Of a stretch of DNA of 64,000 nt, positions 47,206 through 56,348 are shown piece by piece. Each line of letters starts with the position of its first letter. Position 1 is the first letter of the stretch. This DNA is from Bacillus tianshenii (GTDB lineage Bacteria; Bacillota; Bacilli; Bacillales; Bacillaceae_N). Both the position numbers and the translations under genes were made by a program. The stretch lies in NCBI GenBank assembly GCA_020524525.2, contig CP129018.1, positions 1,116,001 to 1,180,000 of the forward strand. The letters run 5' to 3'. The notes under the pieces are model-generated. The model worked only from the letters and a program-made list of their open reading frames with translations, was not told the origin of the DNA and did not search any database.

Positions 47206-48766
47206 TTGGATTCAACTTTAATCATCTCCATTTTGCTTGCCATCATCGTCGGTGCAGTTGTTGGATATTTCGTGCGAAAATCAATTGCAGAAGCGAAAAT
47301 TTCGAGTGCCGAGCATGCAGCGCAACAAATTATTGAAGACGGAAAACGCGAAGCTGAGGCAACGAAGAAAGAAGCGCTTCTTGAAGCGAAAGACGAAATT
47401 CATAAACTTCGTACAGAAACAGAACGCGATACGCGTGATAGACGTACGGAGCTTCAAAAGCAAGAGAATCGTTTGATGCAAAAGGAAGAAACGCTAGACC
47501 GCAAAAGCGAAACACTTGATCAGCGTGAGTTAACGCTTGAAAAGAAAGAACAAACTCTCGCAGCGAAACAACAGCAAATTGAAGAAATGGAAAGCAAAGT
47601 GGAAGAGTTGTTGCATAAGCAGCAGCAGGAATTAGAGCATATTTCCCAGCTTAACTCGTGAAGAAGCACGAGAACTAATTATTGAACAAACTGAAAATGA
47701 GCTTACACATGAAACCGCAATGATGATTAAGGAAAGTGAAAATCGCGCGAAGGAAGAGTCAGATAAGCGTGCGAAAGAAATCCTTTCCCTTGCAATCCAA
47801 CGCTGTGCAGCAGACCACGTAGCTGAAACAACCGTTTCAGTGGTTAACCTGCCGAATGATGAAATGAAAGGACGCATTATCGGTCGTGAGGGACGTAATA
47901 TCCGCACGATTGAAACATTAACAGGTATTGATTTAATTATTGATGACACACCTGAAGCTGTAATCCTTTCAGGGTTTGATCCAATTCGTCGTGAAACAGC
48001 ACGGATTGCACTTGAAAAGCTAGTGCAGGATGGGCGTATCCATCCAGCAAGAATTGAAGAAATGGTTGAAAAGTCTCGCCGTGAAGTGGATGAATACATC
48101 CGTGAAATCGGTGAAGAAACAACATTTGAAGTAGGCGTTCATGGCCTGCATCCAGACTTGATTAAGATATTAGGCCGATTGAAATATCGCACAAGTTATG
48201 GACAAAATGTCTTGAAGCATTCAATGGAAGTGGCCTATCTAGCTGGCTTAATGGCAGCAGAGCTTGGAGAAGACGAGAGCCTTGCCCGCCGTGCTGGCCT
48301 ATTGCATGATATCGGTAAAGCAATTGACCATGAAGTGGAAGGCAGTCACGTTGAAATTGGTGTCGAACTGGGAACAAAGTACAAAGAACATCCAGTTGTC
48401 ATTAACAGTATTGCTTCTCACCATGGTGATACAGAGCCGACATCGATTATTGCTGTCCTTGTTGCAGCCGCAGATGCACTTTCAGCTGCGCGCCCTGGTG
48501 CTCGCAGTGAAACATTAGAAAACTATATTCGCAGGTTAGAAAAGCTCGAAGATATCTCAGAATCATTTGAAGGCGTGGAAAAATCATTTGCTATCCAGGC
48601 AGGACGTGAAGTTCGCATAATGGTAAGACCTGATTCAGTTGATGATTTAGAAGCGCACCGTTTAGCAAGGGATATTCGGAAGAAAATCGAAGATGAACTT
48701 GACTATCCAGGTCATATCAAAGTAACAGTCATTCGCGAGACGAGAGCTGTTGAATATGCAAAATAA
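47206..48766 (+). pseudogene. rny: Ribonuclease Y, reading frame broken by one extra A
   Basis: Membrane-anchored endoribonuclease that starts most mRNA decay in bacilli. TTG 47206 (site GAGGAGGTG at 47191-47199) opens a frame with one N-terminal membrane helix and a long coiled coil (about residues 30-145), which stops at TGA 47659-47661. From 47654 the +1 frame continues [20 protein letters not shown], a KH domain with [15 protein letters not shown] and the catalytic HD domain with [12 protein letters not shown], ending at 48766. Removing one A at 47653-47654 restores a 519 aa protein, the normal length. The intact remainder suggests a very recent lesion or a sequencing error. Confidence 0.9.
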
Positions 48767-48793
48767 AGTGGTGTAATGCCACTTTATTTTTTT
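48765..48793 (+). terminator. Intrinsic terminator of rny
   Basis: AAAGTGG (48765-48771) and CCACTTT (48779-48785) then a T-run; overlaps the rny stop codon. Confidence 0.85.
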
Positions 48794-48897
48794 GTCATTT
48801 TTTAAGAGAAGAGTGGGCAGGCTTTGACATGCCAGAATTGCTGTGCAACACTTAAGAATGACTAAACGTACATTATATATGTGAAGGAGTATTTTAC

Positions 48898-49695
48898 ATG
48901 AGAATAATGTTCATCGGTGATGTTGTCGGTTCACCAGGACGAAACATGGTAAGAGAGTTTGTACCGAAATTAAAGAAGAAGTATTATCCTGATCTAACGA
49001 TTATTAATGGAGAAAATGCCGCAGGCGGTAAAGGTATCACACAAAAAATTTACAAGCAGCTTTTGGATTCAGGAGCACAAGTCGTGACACTTGGAAATCA
49101 CGCATGGGATAATCGTGAAGTATTTGAATTTATCGATGATGCTTCAGCACTTGTACGCCCGGCAAACTTTCCAGAAGGAACGCCAGGGAAAGGATACCGC
49201 ATTATTAATACGAATGGTGTGGAAGTAGCTGTGATTAACCTACAAGGCCGTACCTTTCTACCGGCTATTGATTGTCCGTTTCGTAAGCTAGATGCCATTC
49301 TTGAAGAAGTATATAAGCGCACTCCGCTTGTATTCATTGATTTTCATGCGGAGGTAACAAGTGAAAAACAAGCGATCGGCTGGTATGTGGATGGCCGAGC
49401 GTCAGCTGTTGTCGGAACACATACACATGTCCAGACAGCGGATGAACGGATTCTGCCACAAGGAACTGCTTATTTAACAGATGCCGGGATGACAGGTCCT
49501 TACGACGGTGTGCTTGGCGTAGATCGTGACGCCGTGCTGCGTAAGTTCTTAACACAGCTGCCTGTTCGGTTTGAAGTTGATAAGGAAGGCCGCAATCAAT
49601 TAAGCGGTGTCGTCATTGATGTTGATAAACAAACAGGAAAGGCGAAGAAAATTCAGCGCCTTCTCATCAACGATGATCATCCATTTTTTGAGTAG
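48898..49695 (+). CDS. ymdB: YmdB metallophosphodiesterase
   Basis: 265 aa calcineurin-like phosphodiesterase of the YmdB family, which hydrolyses 2',3'-cyclic nucleotides and affects biofilm and nanotube phenotypes in B. subtilis. Metal ligands are visible: FIGDVVGSPGR with Asp8, INGENAAGG with Glu/Asn (about residues 39-47), TLGNHAWDN (about 65-73) and VVGTHTHVQTAD (about 170-181). ATG 48898 follows GAAGGAG. Next to rny as in other bacilli, where the two are linked functionally. Confidence 0.94.
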   Translation: MRIMFIGDVVGSPGRNMVREFVPKLKKKYYPDLTIINGENAAGGKGITQKIYKQLLDSGAQVVTLGNHAWDNREVFEFIDDASALVRPANFPEGTPGKGYRIINTNGVEVAVINLQGRTFLPAIDCPFRKLDAILEEVYKRTPLVFIDFHAEVTSEKQAIGWYVDGRASAVVGTHTHVQTADERILPQGTAYLTDAGMTGPYDGVLGVDRDAVLRKFLTQLPVRFEVDKEGRNQLSGVVIDVDKQTGKAKKIQRLLINDDHPFFE

Positions 49696-49728
49696 AAGTT
49701 CTTATTTTCGAAAAATTCACTCCTTTTA

Positions 49729-49757
49729 GCAGGAATATAACCTCCTTTCGTGAATAT
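49729..49757 (+). promoter_or_regulatory. Candidate sigma-H promoter of spoVS
   Basis: GCAGGAATA (49729-49737), 11-bp spacer, CGTGAATAT (49749-49757), matching the sigma-H pattern RnAGGAwww / RnnGAATww with one mismatch. spoVS of B. subtilis is transcribed by sigma-H. Confidence 0.6.
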
Positions 49758-49808
49758 AGTGAGTAGGGATAATAAAAGACCACTAAATCACACAAGGAGG
49801 TTCCAGAA

Positions 49809-50069
49809 ATGGAAATATTAAAAGTTTCAGCACAATCAAATCCAAACAAAGTAGCTGGTGCACTATCAGGTGTTATCCGTGAACGCGGTGGCGCAGAAAT
49901 TCAAGCTATTGGTGCGGGTGCATTAAACCAAGCAGTAAAAGCAGTCGCAATTGCAAGAGGCTTTGTTGCTCCTAGCGGTCTCGATTTAATTTGTATTCCT
50001 GCATTTACTGATATATTAATTGATGGTGAAGAAAGAACAGCGATTAAATTAATCGTAGAACCTCGATAA
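49809..50069 (+). CDS. spoVS: Stage V sporulation protein S
   Basis: 86 aa SpoVS, an Alba-superfamily small protein needed for spore coat assembly and heat resistance, nearly invariant in spore formers. Sequence MEILKVSAQSNPNKVAGAL and the central GAGALNQAVKAVAIARGFVA are diagnostic. ATG 49809 follows AAGGAGG. Confidence 0.97.
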   Translation: MEILKVSAQSNPNKVAGALSGVIRERGGAEIQAIGAGALNQAVKAVAIARGFVAPSGLDLICIPAFTDILIDGEERTAIKLIVEPR

Positions 50070-50075
50070 ATGAAG

Positions 50076-50115
50076 AAAGCCTGTTTGTTCACAAGAGAAC
50101 AAACAGGCTTTTTTA
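50076..50115 (+). terminator. Intrinsic terminator of spoVS
   Basis: AAGCCTGTTTGTTC (50077-50090) and GAACAAACAGGCTT (50097-50110), a perfect 14-bp stem, then TTTT. Confidence 0.92.
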
Positions 50116-50144
50116 TATCATATAGAAAGGTGGAGACGAGTTAG

Positions 50145-51068
50145 TTGAAAATCTTTGATGCCCACTGTGATGTTTTATATCAATTATGGAAAGATCCGAC
50201 ATTGTCTTTTGAAGATTCCCCACACTTACATATTACATATGAACAGCTGCAGCAGACAGGTGGGAAAGTGCAATGCTTTGCGATTTTTGTGCCTGACGAT
50301 GTCCCATATGGAACGAAATTCCAAGCAGCATTACAAATGGTCGATATCTTTTACAAAAAAGTGATCGAACCGTTTGCAAAGATGAAGCCGATTTTAACTC
50401 GTCATGACTTAACTGCACTGCAAAGTGATGAAATAGGAGCCATTTTGACGTTAGAAGGGGTAGATGCAGTCGAAGGAAGTGTTTTAAATTATGAAACGCT
50501 ACTGCGCTTAGGTGTCCGCTCTGTCGGGCTTACTTGGAATTATGCGAACTTAGCAGCAGATGGTGTATTAGAAGAACGTGGAGCAGGCTTATCATCTTTT
50601 GGGAAAAGGTTAGTTGCCATTAATAATGCCTACAACCTTTGGACTGATGTGTCGCATTTATGTGAGCAGGCTTTTTGGGATGTAATGGAAACAGCACACA
50701 AGCCAATTGCAACCCATTCGAACGCCAAGGCGCTTTGCGGTCATCCACGTAACTTAACGGATAATCAAATAAAAGCGATGTTTGAACACGATGGACGTAT
50801 TGGTGTGACCTTTGTACCGCAATTTTTGTGTGATAATGAACAAGCTGCCTTAACAGACGTCCTTCATCACCTCGATCACCTCTGCTCACTAGGTGGAGAA
50901 GATTATGTCGGCTTTGGGTCTGACTTTGATGGAATCGATAAGACAGTTAAGGGGTTAGAACGCTATCATACCTATGAAAAACTTATCAATGCATTACTGA
51001 ATAATTATTCAGATTCACAAGTGGAAAAATTTCTTTTTTCGAACTTTTACAACGATTTTCTCGTTTAA
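50145..51068 (+). CDS. M19 family membrane-type dipeptidase
   Basis: 307 aa zinc dipeptidase of the renal dipeptidase (M19) family. Metal ligands are visible: HCD at residues 7-9, the bridging Glu in LTLEGVDAVEG (about 104), THSNAKAL with His (about 186-193) and GFGSDFDGID (about 260-269). The family cleaves dipeptides, including those with D-residues; the physiological substrate here is unknown. TTG 50145 with AAAGGTGG upstream. No terminator is seen before korA, about 240 bases away. Replaces the tdh-kbl pair of B. subtilis together with korAB. Confidence 0.9.
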   Translation: MKIFDAHCDVLYQLWKDPTLSFEDSPHLHITYEQLQQTGGKVQCFAIFVPDDVPYGTKFQAALQMVDIFYKKVIEPFAKMKPILTRHDLTALQSDEIGAILTLEGVDAVEGSVLNYETLLRLGVRSVGLTWNYANLAADGVLEERGAGLSSFGKRLVAINNAYNLWTDVSHLCEQAFWDVMETAHKPIATHSNAKALCGHPRNLTDNQIKAMFEHDGRIGVTFVPQFLCDNEQAALTDVLHHLDHLCSLGGEDYVGFGSDFDGIDKTVKGLERYHTYEKLINALLNNYSDSQVEKFLFSNFYNDFLV

Positions 51069-51245
51069 TCGTAGAATTGAATGAAAATACACAAAGTTGT
51101 CAAAAATAATATTCTAGTACTTGCATTTTTGATGCGATAGGTCTAGAATTGAAATCGTTTAGTACATATCTAATTTCACTTCACTTCGAAAAAGCGCGAA
51201 TGAAAGAGTACGTGTTTTAAAGTGGACGGAAAATAGTTAGAATAG

Positions 51246-51254
51246 TGCTACAAT
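51246..51254 (+). promoter_or_regulatory. Candidate extended -10 promoter of korA-korB
   Basis: TGCTACAAT (TG-n-TACAAT) at 51246-51254 with no convincing -35 at the right distance; the predicted start is about 50 bases before korA. Confidence 0.4.
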
Positions 51255-51307
51255 AAAATTATACAAAGATTTGTAATAATGATTGCATAACTAAAGGGGT
51301 GTAAAAA

Positions 51308-53053
51308 ATGATCAATCAACTTTCATGGAAAGTTGGCGGACAACAAGGGGAAGGGATTGAAAGTACAGGTGAGATTTTTGCCATTGCTTTAAATCGCCTT
51401 GGCTATTATCTATATGGCTATCGTCACTTCTCTTCACGTATTAAAGGTGGACATACAAATAACAAAATTCGTGTCAGCACGACACAAGTACGCTCAATCT
51501 CAGATGATCTTGATATATTAGTAGCGTTTGACCAAGAGACAATTGATGTAAACTTCGACGAACTTCACGAAGGTGGGGTTGTAATTGCAGACGCTAAATT
51601 CAACCCAACAATCCCAGAAGGCAGCAATGTAACGCTATATGCGGTACCATTTACTGAAATTGCAACAGAGCTTGGCACATCATTAATGAAAAACATGGTT
51701 GCTGTTGGCGCCTCAAGTGCAGTCCTTGATCTTGAAGTGGAAGAGTTCCGTGAAGTTGTTCAGGAAATCTTCGGCCGTAAAGGTGAAAAGATTGTCGAAA
51801 AAAACATGGAAGCAATCAAGCAAGGTGCTCAGTACATAAAGGAACAATCAGGCGGCAACGTTCAAATGATGCAGCTTGAAAAAGCAGACGGCAATAAACG
51901 CCTGTTCATGATCGGAAACGATGCGATTGCAATGGGCTTCCTATCAGGCGGCGTTCGTTTCATGCCTGCATATCCAATTACACCTGCTTCTGAAATTATG
52001 GAATATCTTATTAAGAAGCTTCCTGATTTCGGTGGAACGGTTATTCAAACTGAAGATGAAATTGCAGCTTGTACGATGGCAATCGGTGCAAACTATGCAG
52101 GTACACGTGCGGTAACAGCTTCAGCTGGTCCTGGTCTTTCTCTTATGATGGAAGCAATCGGGCTTTCTGGTATGACAGAAACACCACTTGTTGTTGTTGA
52201 TACACAGCGTGGCGGCCCAAGTACAGGTCTTCCAACGAAAGTTGAACAATCAGACCTTATGGCAATGATCTTTGGTACACACGGTGACATTCCAAAAGTT
52301 GTTATGGCACCAAGTACGGTTCAAGAAGCATTCTATGATGCAATTGAAGCGCTGAACATTGCTGAAGAGTATCAATGCCCAGTTATTCTATTAACTGACC
52401 TACAAGTATCATTAGGTAAGCAAACAGTTGAACCTTTAGATTACAGTAAGATTGAAGTTCGTCGTGGAAACTTCGATCCGAAGGCAGAGCTTCCAGAGCT
52501 AGAGCCAAAAGAAAGCTTTAAGCGTTATGCAGTAACAGAAGACGGTGTCTCAAAACGTGTTATTCCTGGTATGAAGCATGGTATTCACCATGTAACTGGA
52601 GTGGAACATAGTGAAAACGGGCGCCCGTCAGAGGTTGCTGAAAACCGTAAAGCACAAATGGATAAACGTTTGCGCAAGCTAAACAACCTAGCTGAAAAAT
52701 TCCCTACACCAGTACATGTTGATGCTAAGCATGATGAAGCTGACGTACTGATCGTAGGTTTTAACTCTACGCGCGGTGGAATTGAGGAAGCAATGGGACG
52801 TCTTGAAGCAGATGGTTACAAAGTAAACCACGCTCACATTCGTTTAATTCACCCATTCCCGGTTGAGCAAATGAAACCACTAGTGGAATCAGCGAAGAAA
52901 GTTGTCGTTGTTGAATATAACGGTACAGGCCAATTAGCAAGCATCGTTAAGATGAACCTTGGCCATCATGATAAAATTGAAAGTATGCTTAAATATGACG
53001 GTAATCCGTTCAAGCCGAACGAGATTCACCACAGAATTAAGGAGATGTTCTAA
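51308..53053 (+). CDS. korA: 2-oxoacid:ferredoxin oxidoreductase, fused gamma-alpha subunit
   Basis: 581 aa subunit of a CoA-dependent 2-oxoacid (probably 2-oxoglutarate) ferredoxin oxidoreductase. The gamma domain is at the N terminus (GGQQGEGIESTGEIFA, about residues 11-26; about 1-180) and is fused to the alpha domain (about 200-580), which has PAYPITPASEIMEYL and AGPGLSLMMEA. Works with KorB to make succinyl-CoA, CO2 and reduced ferredoxin. Substrate choice between 2-oxoglutarate and others cannot be read from this sequence alone. ATG 51308 follows AAAGGGGTG; KorB starts two bases after the stop. Confidence 0.92.
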   Translation: MINQLSWKVGGQQGEGIESTGEIFAIALNRLGYYLYGYRHFSSRIKGGHTNNKIRVSTTQVRSISDDLDILVAFDQETIDVNFDELHEGGVVIADAKFNPTIPEGSNVTLYAVPFTEIATELGTSLMKNMVAVGASSAVLDLEVEEFREVVQEIFGRKGEKIVEKNMEAIKQGAQYIKEQSGGNVQMMQLEKADGNKRLFMIGNDAIAMGFLSGGVRFMPAYPITPASEIMEYLIKKLPDFGGTVIQTEDEIAACTMAIGANYAGTRAVTASAGPGLSLMMEAIGLSGMTETPLVVVDTQRGGPSTGLPTKVEQSDLMAMIFGTHGDIPKVVMAPSTVQEAFYDAIEALNIAEEYQCPVILLTDLQVSLGKQTVEPLDYSKIEVRRGNFDPKAELPELEPKESFKRYAVTEDGVSKRVIPGMKHGIHHVTGVEHSENGRPSEVAENRKAQMDKRLRKLNNLAEKFPTPVHVDAKHDEADVLIVGFNSTRGGIEEAMGRLEADGYKVNHAHIRLIHPFPVEQMKPLVESAKKVVVVEYNGTGQLASIVKMNLGHHDKIESMLKYDGNPFKPNEIHHRIKEMF

Positions 53054-53055
53054 TC

Positions 53056-53922
53056 ATGGCAACATTCAAAGAGTTTCGTAACCAAGTGAAGCCCAATTGG
53101 TGCCCTGGATGCGGAGATTTCTCGGTACAGGCAGCAATGCAGCGTGCCGCAGCGAATGTTGGTCTTGAGCCACATAACTTAGCGGTAATCTCTGGTATCG
53201 GTTGTTCTGGGCGTATTTCTGGATACATTAATTCATACGGTTTCCACGGTGTGCATGGTCGTGCACTTCCAATTGCACAAGGTGTGAAAATGGCAAATAA
53301 AGATTTAACAGTTGTTGCGGCTGGCGGCGACGGCGATGGTTTCGCAATTGGTATGGGTCATACCGTTCATGCGATTCGTCGTAACATTAACATCACTTAC
53401 ATTATCATGGATAACCAAATCTATGGTTTAACAAAAGGGCAAACATCTCCACGAAGCAGCGCTGGATTCAAGACGAAGAGTACACCTCAAGGCTCAATTG
53501 AATCTTCGCTTTCTGCGATGGAAACAGCTCTTACAGCTGGCGCAACATTTGTTGCACAAAGCTTCTCAAGTGATTTGAAAGAATTAACATCACTAATTGA
53601 GCAAGGTATCCAGCATGAAGGTTTCTCATTGATTAACGTCTTCAGTCCATGTGTAACATACAACAAAGTAAACACATATGACTGGTTCAAAGAAAACCTA
53701 ACAAAGCTAAGCGACATTGAAGATTATGACGCTTCTAACCGCATGCAAGCGATGCAAACATTGATGGAGAAAGATGGTCTTGTAACAGGTCTTATCTATC
53801 AAAACAAAGAACAAAAATCTTATCAGCAGCTTGTACCTAATTATTCAGAAGAACCACTTTCACATGCTGACCTTAAGATTGACGAAGAGAAATTCGACAA
53901 ATTAGTTGCTGAATTTATGTAA
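53056..53922 (+). CDS. korB: 2-oxoacid:ferredoxin oxidoreductase, beta subunit
   Basis: 288 aa thiamine diphosphate-binding subunit. The TPP motif is GGDGDGFAIG (about residues 92-101) followed by DNQIYGLTKGQ. Cysteines Cys16 and Cys19 (WCPGCGDFS), Cys50 (GIGCSGR) and one near residue 200 (SPCVTYN) are placed as the [4Fe-4S] ligands of two-subunit enzymes. The ribosome site AAGGAGA lies inside the end of korA. Confidence 0.93.
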   Translation: MATFKEFRNQVKPNWCPGCGDFSVQAAMQRAAANVGLEPHNLAVISGIGCSGRISGYINSYGFHGVHGRALPIAQGVKMANKDLTVVAAGGDGDGFAIGMGHTVHAIRRNINITYIIMDNQIYGLTKGQTSPRSSAGFKTKSTPQGSIESSLSAMETALTAGATFVAQSFSSDLKELTSLIEQGIQHEGFSLINVFSPCVTYNKVNTYDWFKENLTKLSDIEDYDASNRMQAMQTLMEKDGLVTGLIYQNKEQKSYQQLVPNYSEEPLSHADLKIDEEKFDKLVAEFM

Positions 53923-53929
53923 TTTATTC

Positions 53930-53966
53930 AAACACCTGATCATCAAAATGATGGTCAGGTGTTTTA
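53930..53966 (+). terminator. Intrinsic terminator of korAB
   Basis: AACACCTGATCAT and ATGATGGTCAGGTGTT (53931-53962) pair with one bulge, then TTTT. Confidence 0.85.
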
Positions 53967-54058
53967 CTGCTGTTTTAGATGCTTGCACCATTTTCTTCAA
54001 ACCTTTATAATTTTACTGTTGTACATGCTGTACCTAATGTGTGAAAGGAGTATGTTTT

Positions 54059-55612
54059 ATGAACGAACAGCAACGAAAAGAAATGACACAAGTGAAAGAT
54101 TCTCATCCTGGGGACAAAAAATCCCTTAAGGAAAAAACGACTGACGACTTTGCGAAATTTTTTGAATCAACTTATCAGCCTCCATCATTAAAAGATGCGA
54201 AAAAGCGTGGTAAAGAAGCAGTAAAAGTGCATCGTGACTTTTCCATTCCAGAAGATATGCAAGGAATCGGGGAAGGCAAGAAGTTCTATATTCGCACGTA
54301 CGGCTGTCAAATGAATGATCACGATACAGAAGTAATGGCAGGCATCTTTGAAATGCTTGGCTTTGAAGCGACAATGTCAACTGATGATGCCGATGTCATT
54401 TTGTTAAATACATGTGCAATTCGAGAAAATGCTGAAAACAAAGTATTTGGTGAAATTGGGCACTTAAAGCCGCTTAAGAAACAAAACCCTGACCTGTTGC
54501 TCGGCGTGTGTGGCTGTATGTCACAGGAAGAGTCTGTCGTCAACAAAATCAATCAGAAATACCCTTGGGTTGACATGATCTTTGGCACACATAATATCCA
54601 TCGCCTCCCGCAAATTGTGAAAGAAGCGATGTTCTCAAAAGAACGTGTTGTCGAAGTATGGTCAAAAGAAGGCGACGTTATTGAGAACCTTCCGAAAGTC
54701 CGCCAAGGTAATATTAAAGCATGGGTGAACATTATGTACGGCTGTGACAAATTCTGTACGTACTGTATCGTCCCTTATACGCGTGGAAAAGAGCGAAGCC
54801 GCCGTCCAGATGATATCATTCAAGAGGTTCGCCACTTAGCAGCACAAGGCTATCAAGAAATTACCCTGCTTGGTCAAAACGTAAACGCATATGGAAAAGA
54901 CTTCGAGGATATTGACTATGGTCTTGGTGACTTGATGGATGAAATCCGTAAAATTGATATTCCGCGCATTCGCTTTACAACAAGCCACCCGCGTGATTTT
55001 GATGACCATCTAATCGAAGTGCTCGCAAAAGGCGGCAATCTGCTTGACCACATTCATCTTCCAGTACAGTCCGGAAGCTCTGAAGTGTTAAAGTTAATGG
55101 CACGTAAATACACGCGTGAATCGTATATCGAATTAGTCCGCAAGATTAAAGAAGCGATTCCGAATGTGACGCTTACAACCGATATTATTGTCGGCTTTCC
55201 GAATGAAACAGACGAACAATTCGAAGAGACGTTGTCACTAGTGCGTGAAGTAGGTTACGAGAGTGCTTATACGTTCATCTATTCGCCACGTGATGGTACA
55301 CCTGCTGCAAAAATGCAGGATAATATTCCGATGCGGGTGAAGAAAGAGCGTCTACAGCGTTTAAATAAGCTAGTGAATGAACAGTCTGCAGAAGCGATGA
55401 AGAAATACAAAGGCCAAATTGTTGATGTATTAGTTGAAGGGGAAAGCAAGAATAACCCAGATATTCTTGCAGGCTATACAGAAAAGAGTAAGCTTGTGAA
55501 CTTCAAGGGACCAAAGTCAGCGATTGGAAAAATTGTAAAAGTCAAAATCAATGAAGCGAAAACATGGACACTAGACGGTGAGATGATCGCCGAGTCAGTT
55601 GAGGTGAACTAA
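54059..55612 (+). CDS. miaB: tRNA-2-methylthio-N6-dimethylallyladenosine synthase MiaB
   Basis: Radical SAM methylthiotransferase that adds the ms2 group to i6A37 of tRNAs; its substrate is made by MiaA, encoded further right. 517 aa: N-terminal extension (about 1-65) as in bacilli, UPF0004 domain with YGCQMNDHD, radical-SAM cluster CDKFCTYC (about residues 229-236) and a C-terminal TRAM domain (about 440-505). ATG 54059 follows GAAAGGAG. YmcA, next in the operon, is required for MiaB maturation in B. subtilis. Confidence 0.96.
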   Translation: MNEQQRKEMTQVKDSHPGDKKSLKEKTTDDFAKFFESTYQPPSLKDAKKRGKEAVKVHRDFSIPEDMQGIGEGKKFYIRTYGCQMNDHDTEVMAGIFEMLGFEATMSTDDADVILLNTCAIRENAENKVFGEIGHLKPLKKQNPDLLLGVCGCMSQEESVVNKINQKYPWVDMIFGTHNIHRLPQIVKEAMFSKERVVEVWSKEGDVIENLPKVRQGNIKAWVNIMYGCDKFCTYCIVPYTRGKERSRRPDDIIQEVRHLAAQGYQEITLLGQNVNAYGKDFEDIDYGLGDLMDEIRKIDIPRIRFTTSHPRDFDDHLIEVLAKGGNLLDHIHLPVQSGSSEVLKLMARKYTRESYIELVRKIKEAIPNVTLTTDIIVGFPNETDEQFEETLSLVREVGYESAYTFIYSPRDGTPAAKMQDNIPMRVKKERLQRLNKLVNEQSAEAMKKYKGQIVDVLVEGESKNNPDILAGYTEKSKLVNFKGPKSAIGKIVKVKINEAKTWTLDGEMIAESVEVN

Positions 55613-56050
55613 ATGGGCAAGTATACAAAGAATGACATTATTAATGAAGCAAAGTCTCTTGCGAAAATGATTGCTGAGACAGAGGAAGTCGATTTCTTCA
55701 AACGTGCTGAATCTCAAATTAATGAGAATGAGAAAGTACAACGGCTAATGAAGGCGATCAAAGCTTATCAAAAACAAGCTGTTAACTTTCAGCACTACGG
55801 AAAAACAGAAGCATTAAAACAAGCGGAAACGAAGCTGGATGAATTAACAAAAGAGCTAGATGAGATTCCGATTGTACAAGAATTTAAGGATTCACAAACA
55901 GAAGTAAATGACTTGCTTCAAATTGTTTCTTCAACAATTTCAAATACCGTAACAGATGAGATTATTAAAGCAACAGGCGGCGATGTGCTGCGCGGTGAAA
56001 CAGGTTCGAAGGTTGCAACAGGCTCAAATTGCGGCGACCACGACCATTAA
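55613..56050 (+). CDS. ymcA: YmcA/RicA biofilm and RNA maturation factor
   Basis: 145 aa YmcA (RicA), part of the RicA-RicF-RicT complex that binds iron-sulfur clusters, partners RNase Y in mRNA maturation, and promotes Spo0A activation, competence and biofilm. The central MIAETEEVDFFKRAESQINE and the ATGGDVLRGETGSKV segment near the C terminus are diagnostic. A single Cys and three His-rich residues (NCGDHDH) end the protein where cluster ligands occur in homologs. Starts at the base after the miaB stop. Confidence 0.93.
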   Translation: MGKYTKNDIINEAKSLAKMIAETEEVDFFKRAESQINENEKVQRLMKAIKAYQKQAVNFQHYGKTEALKQAETKLDELTKELDEIPIVQEFKDSQTEVNDLLQIVSSTISNTVTDEIIKATGGDVLRGETGSKVATGSNCGDHDH

Positions 56051-56064
56051 GAAGTCGAAGAAGT

Positions 56065-56097
56065 CGACAGTTCGTACTGTCGGCTTTTCTTATTTTT
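56065..56097 (+). terminator. Intrinsic terminator of miaB-ymcA
   Basis: CGACAGT (56065-56071) and ACTGTCG (56076-56082) around TTCG... (loop TCGT), followed by a T-rich tail. Confidence 0.75.
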
Positions 56098-56160
56098 AAG
56101 TTTAAAATTTCACGTACTATATTAAAAGTAAAATGTTTCGTTCTGAATTGAAAGAGGGCG

Positions 56161-56168
56161 CATACAAT
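56161..56168 (+). promoter_or_regulatory. Candidate sigma-E -10 element upstream of cotE
   Basis: CATACAAT is a perfect match to the sigma-E -10 pattern, 180 bases before cotE. I find no convincing -35 partner, so this is weak. cotE of B. subtilis has a sigma-E promoter upstream of a sigma-K one. Confidence 0.35.
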
Positions 56169-56285
56169 GTTAGGGAAGTATTTTTATAGCTATCATCTGA
56201 GTCGGCATTAACGGTGTAAGAACCGATAAACAAACAGACGCATGGATAGGGATAGTTGTTGTCTTACACATTGTACAAAATGGGC

Positions 56286-56313
56286 ACATTGGGCAGTTGT
56301 CACGCATAGGCTA
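56286..56313 (+). promoter_or_regulatory. Sigma-K promoter of cotE
   Basis: AC at 56286-56287, 17-bp spacer, CATAGGCTA at 56305-56313, an exact fit to AC-16/17-CATAnnnTA. A start near 56320 would exclude the AGGAGTG site at 56313-56319 and the TTG start at 56325, which supports the cotE start at 56349. Confidence 0.65.
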
Positions 56314-56348
56314 GGAGTGAACCATTGAATGAGGAGGTATTAGCTCTT

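Noticed and set aside
51069-51245. Region between the dipeptidase and korA as a regulatory RNA
   Set aside because: Apart from the extended -10 element and a small GCAT/ATGC hairpin I find no structure or conserved motif.
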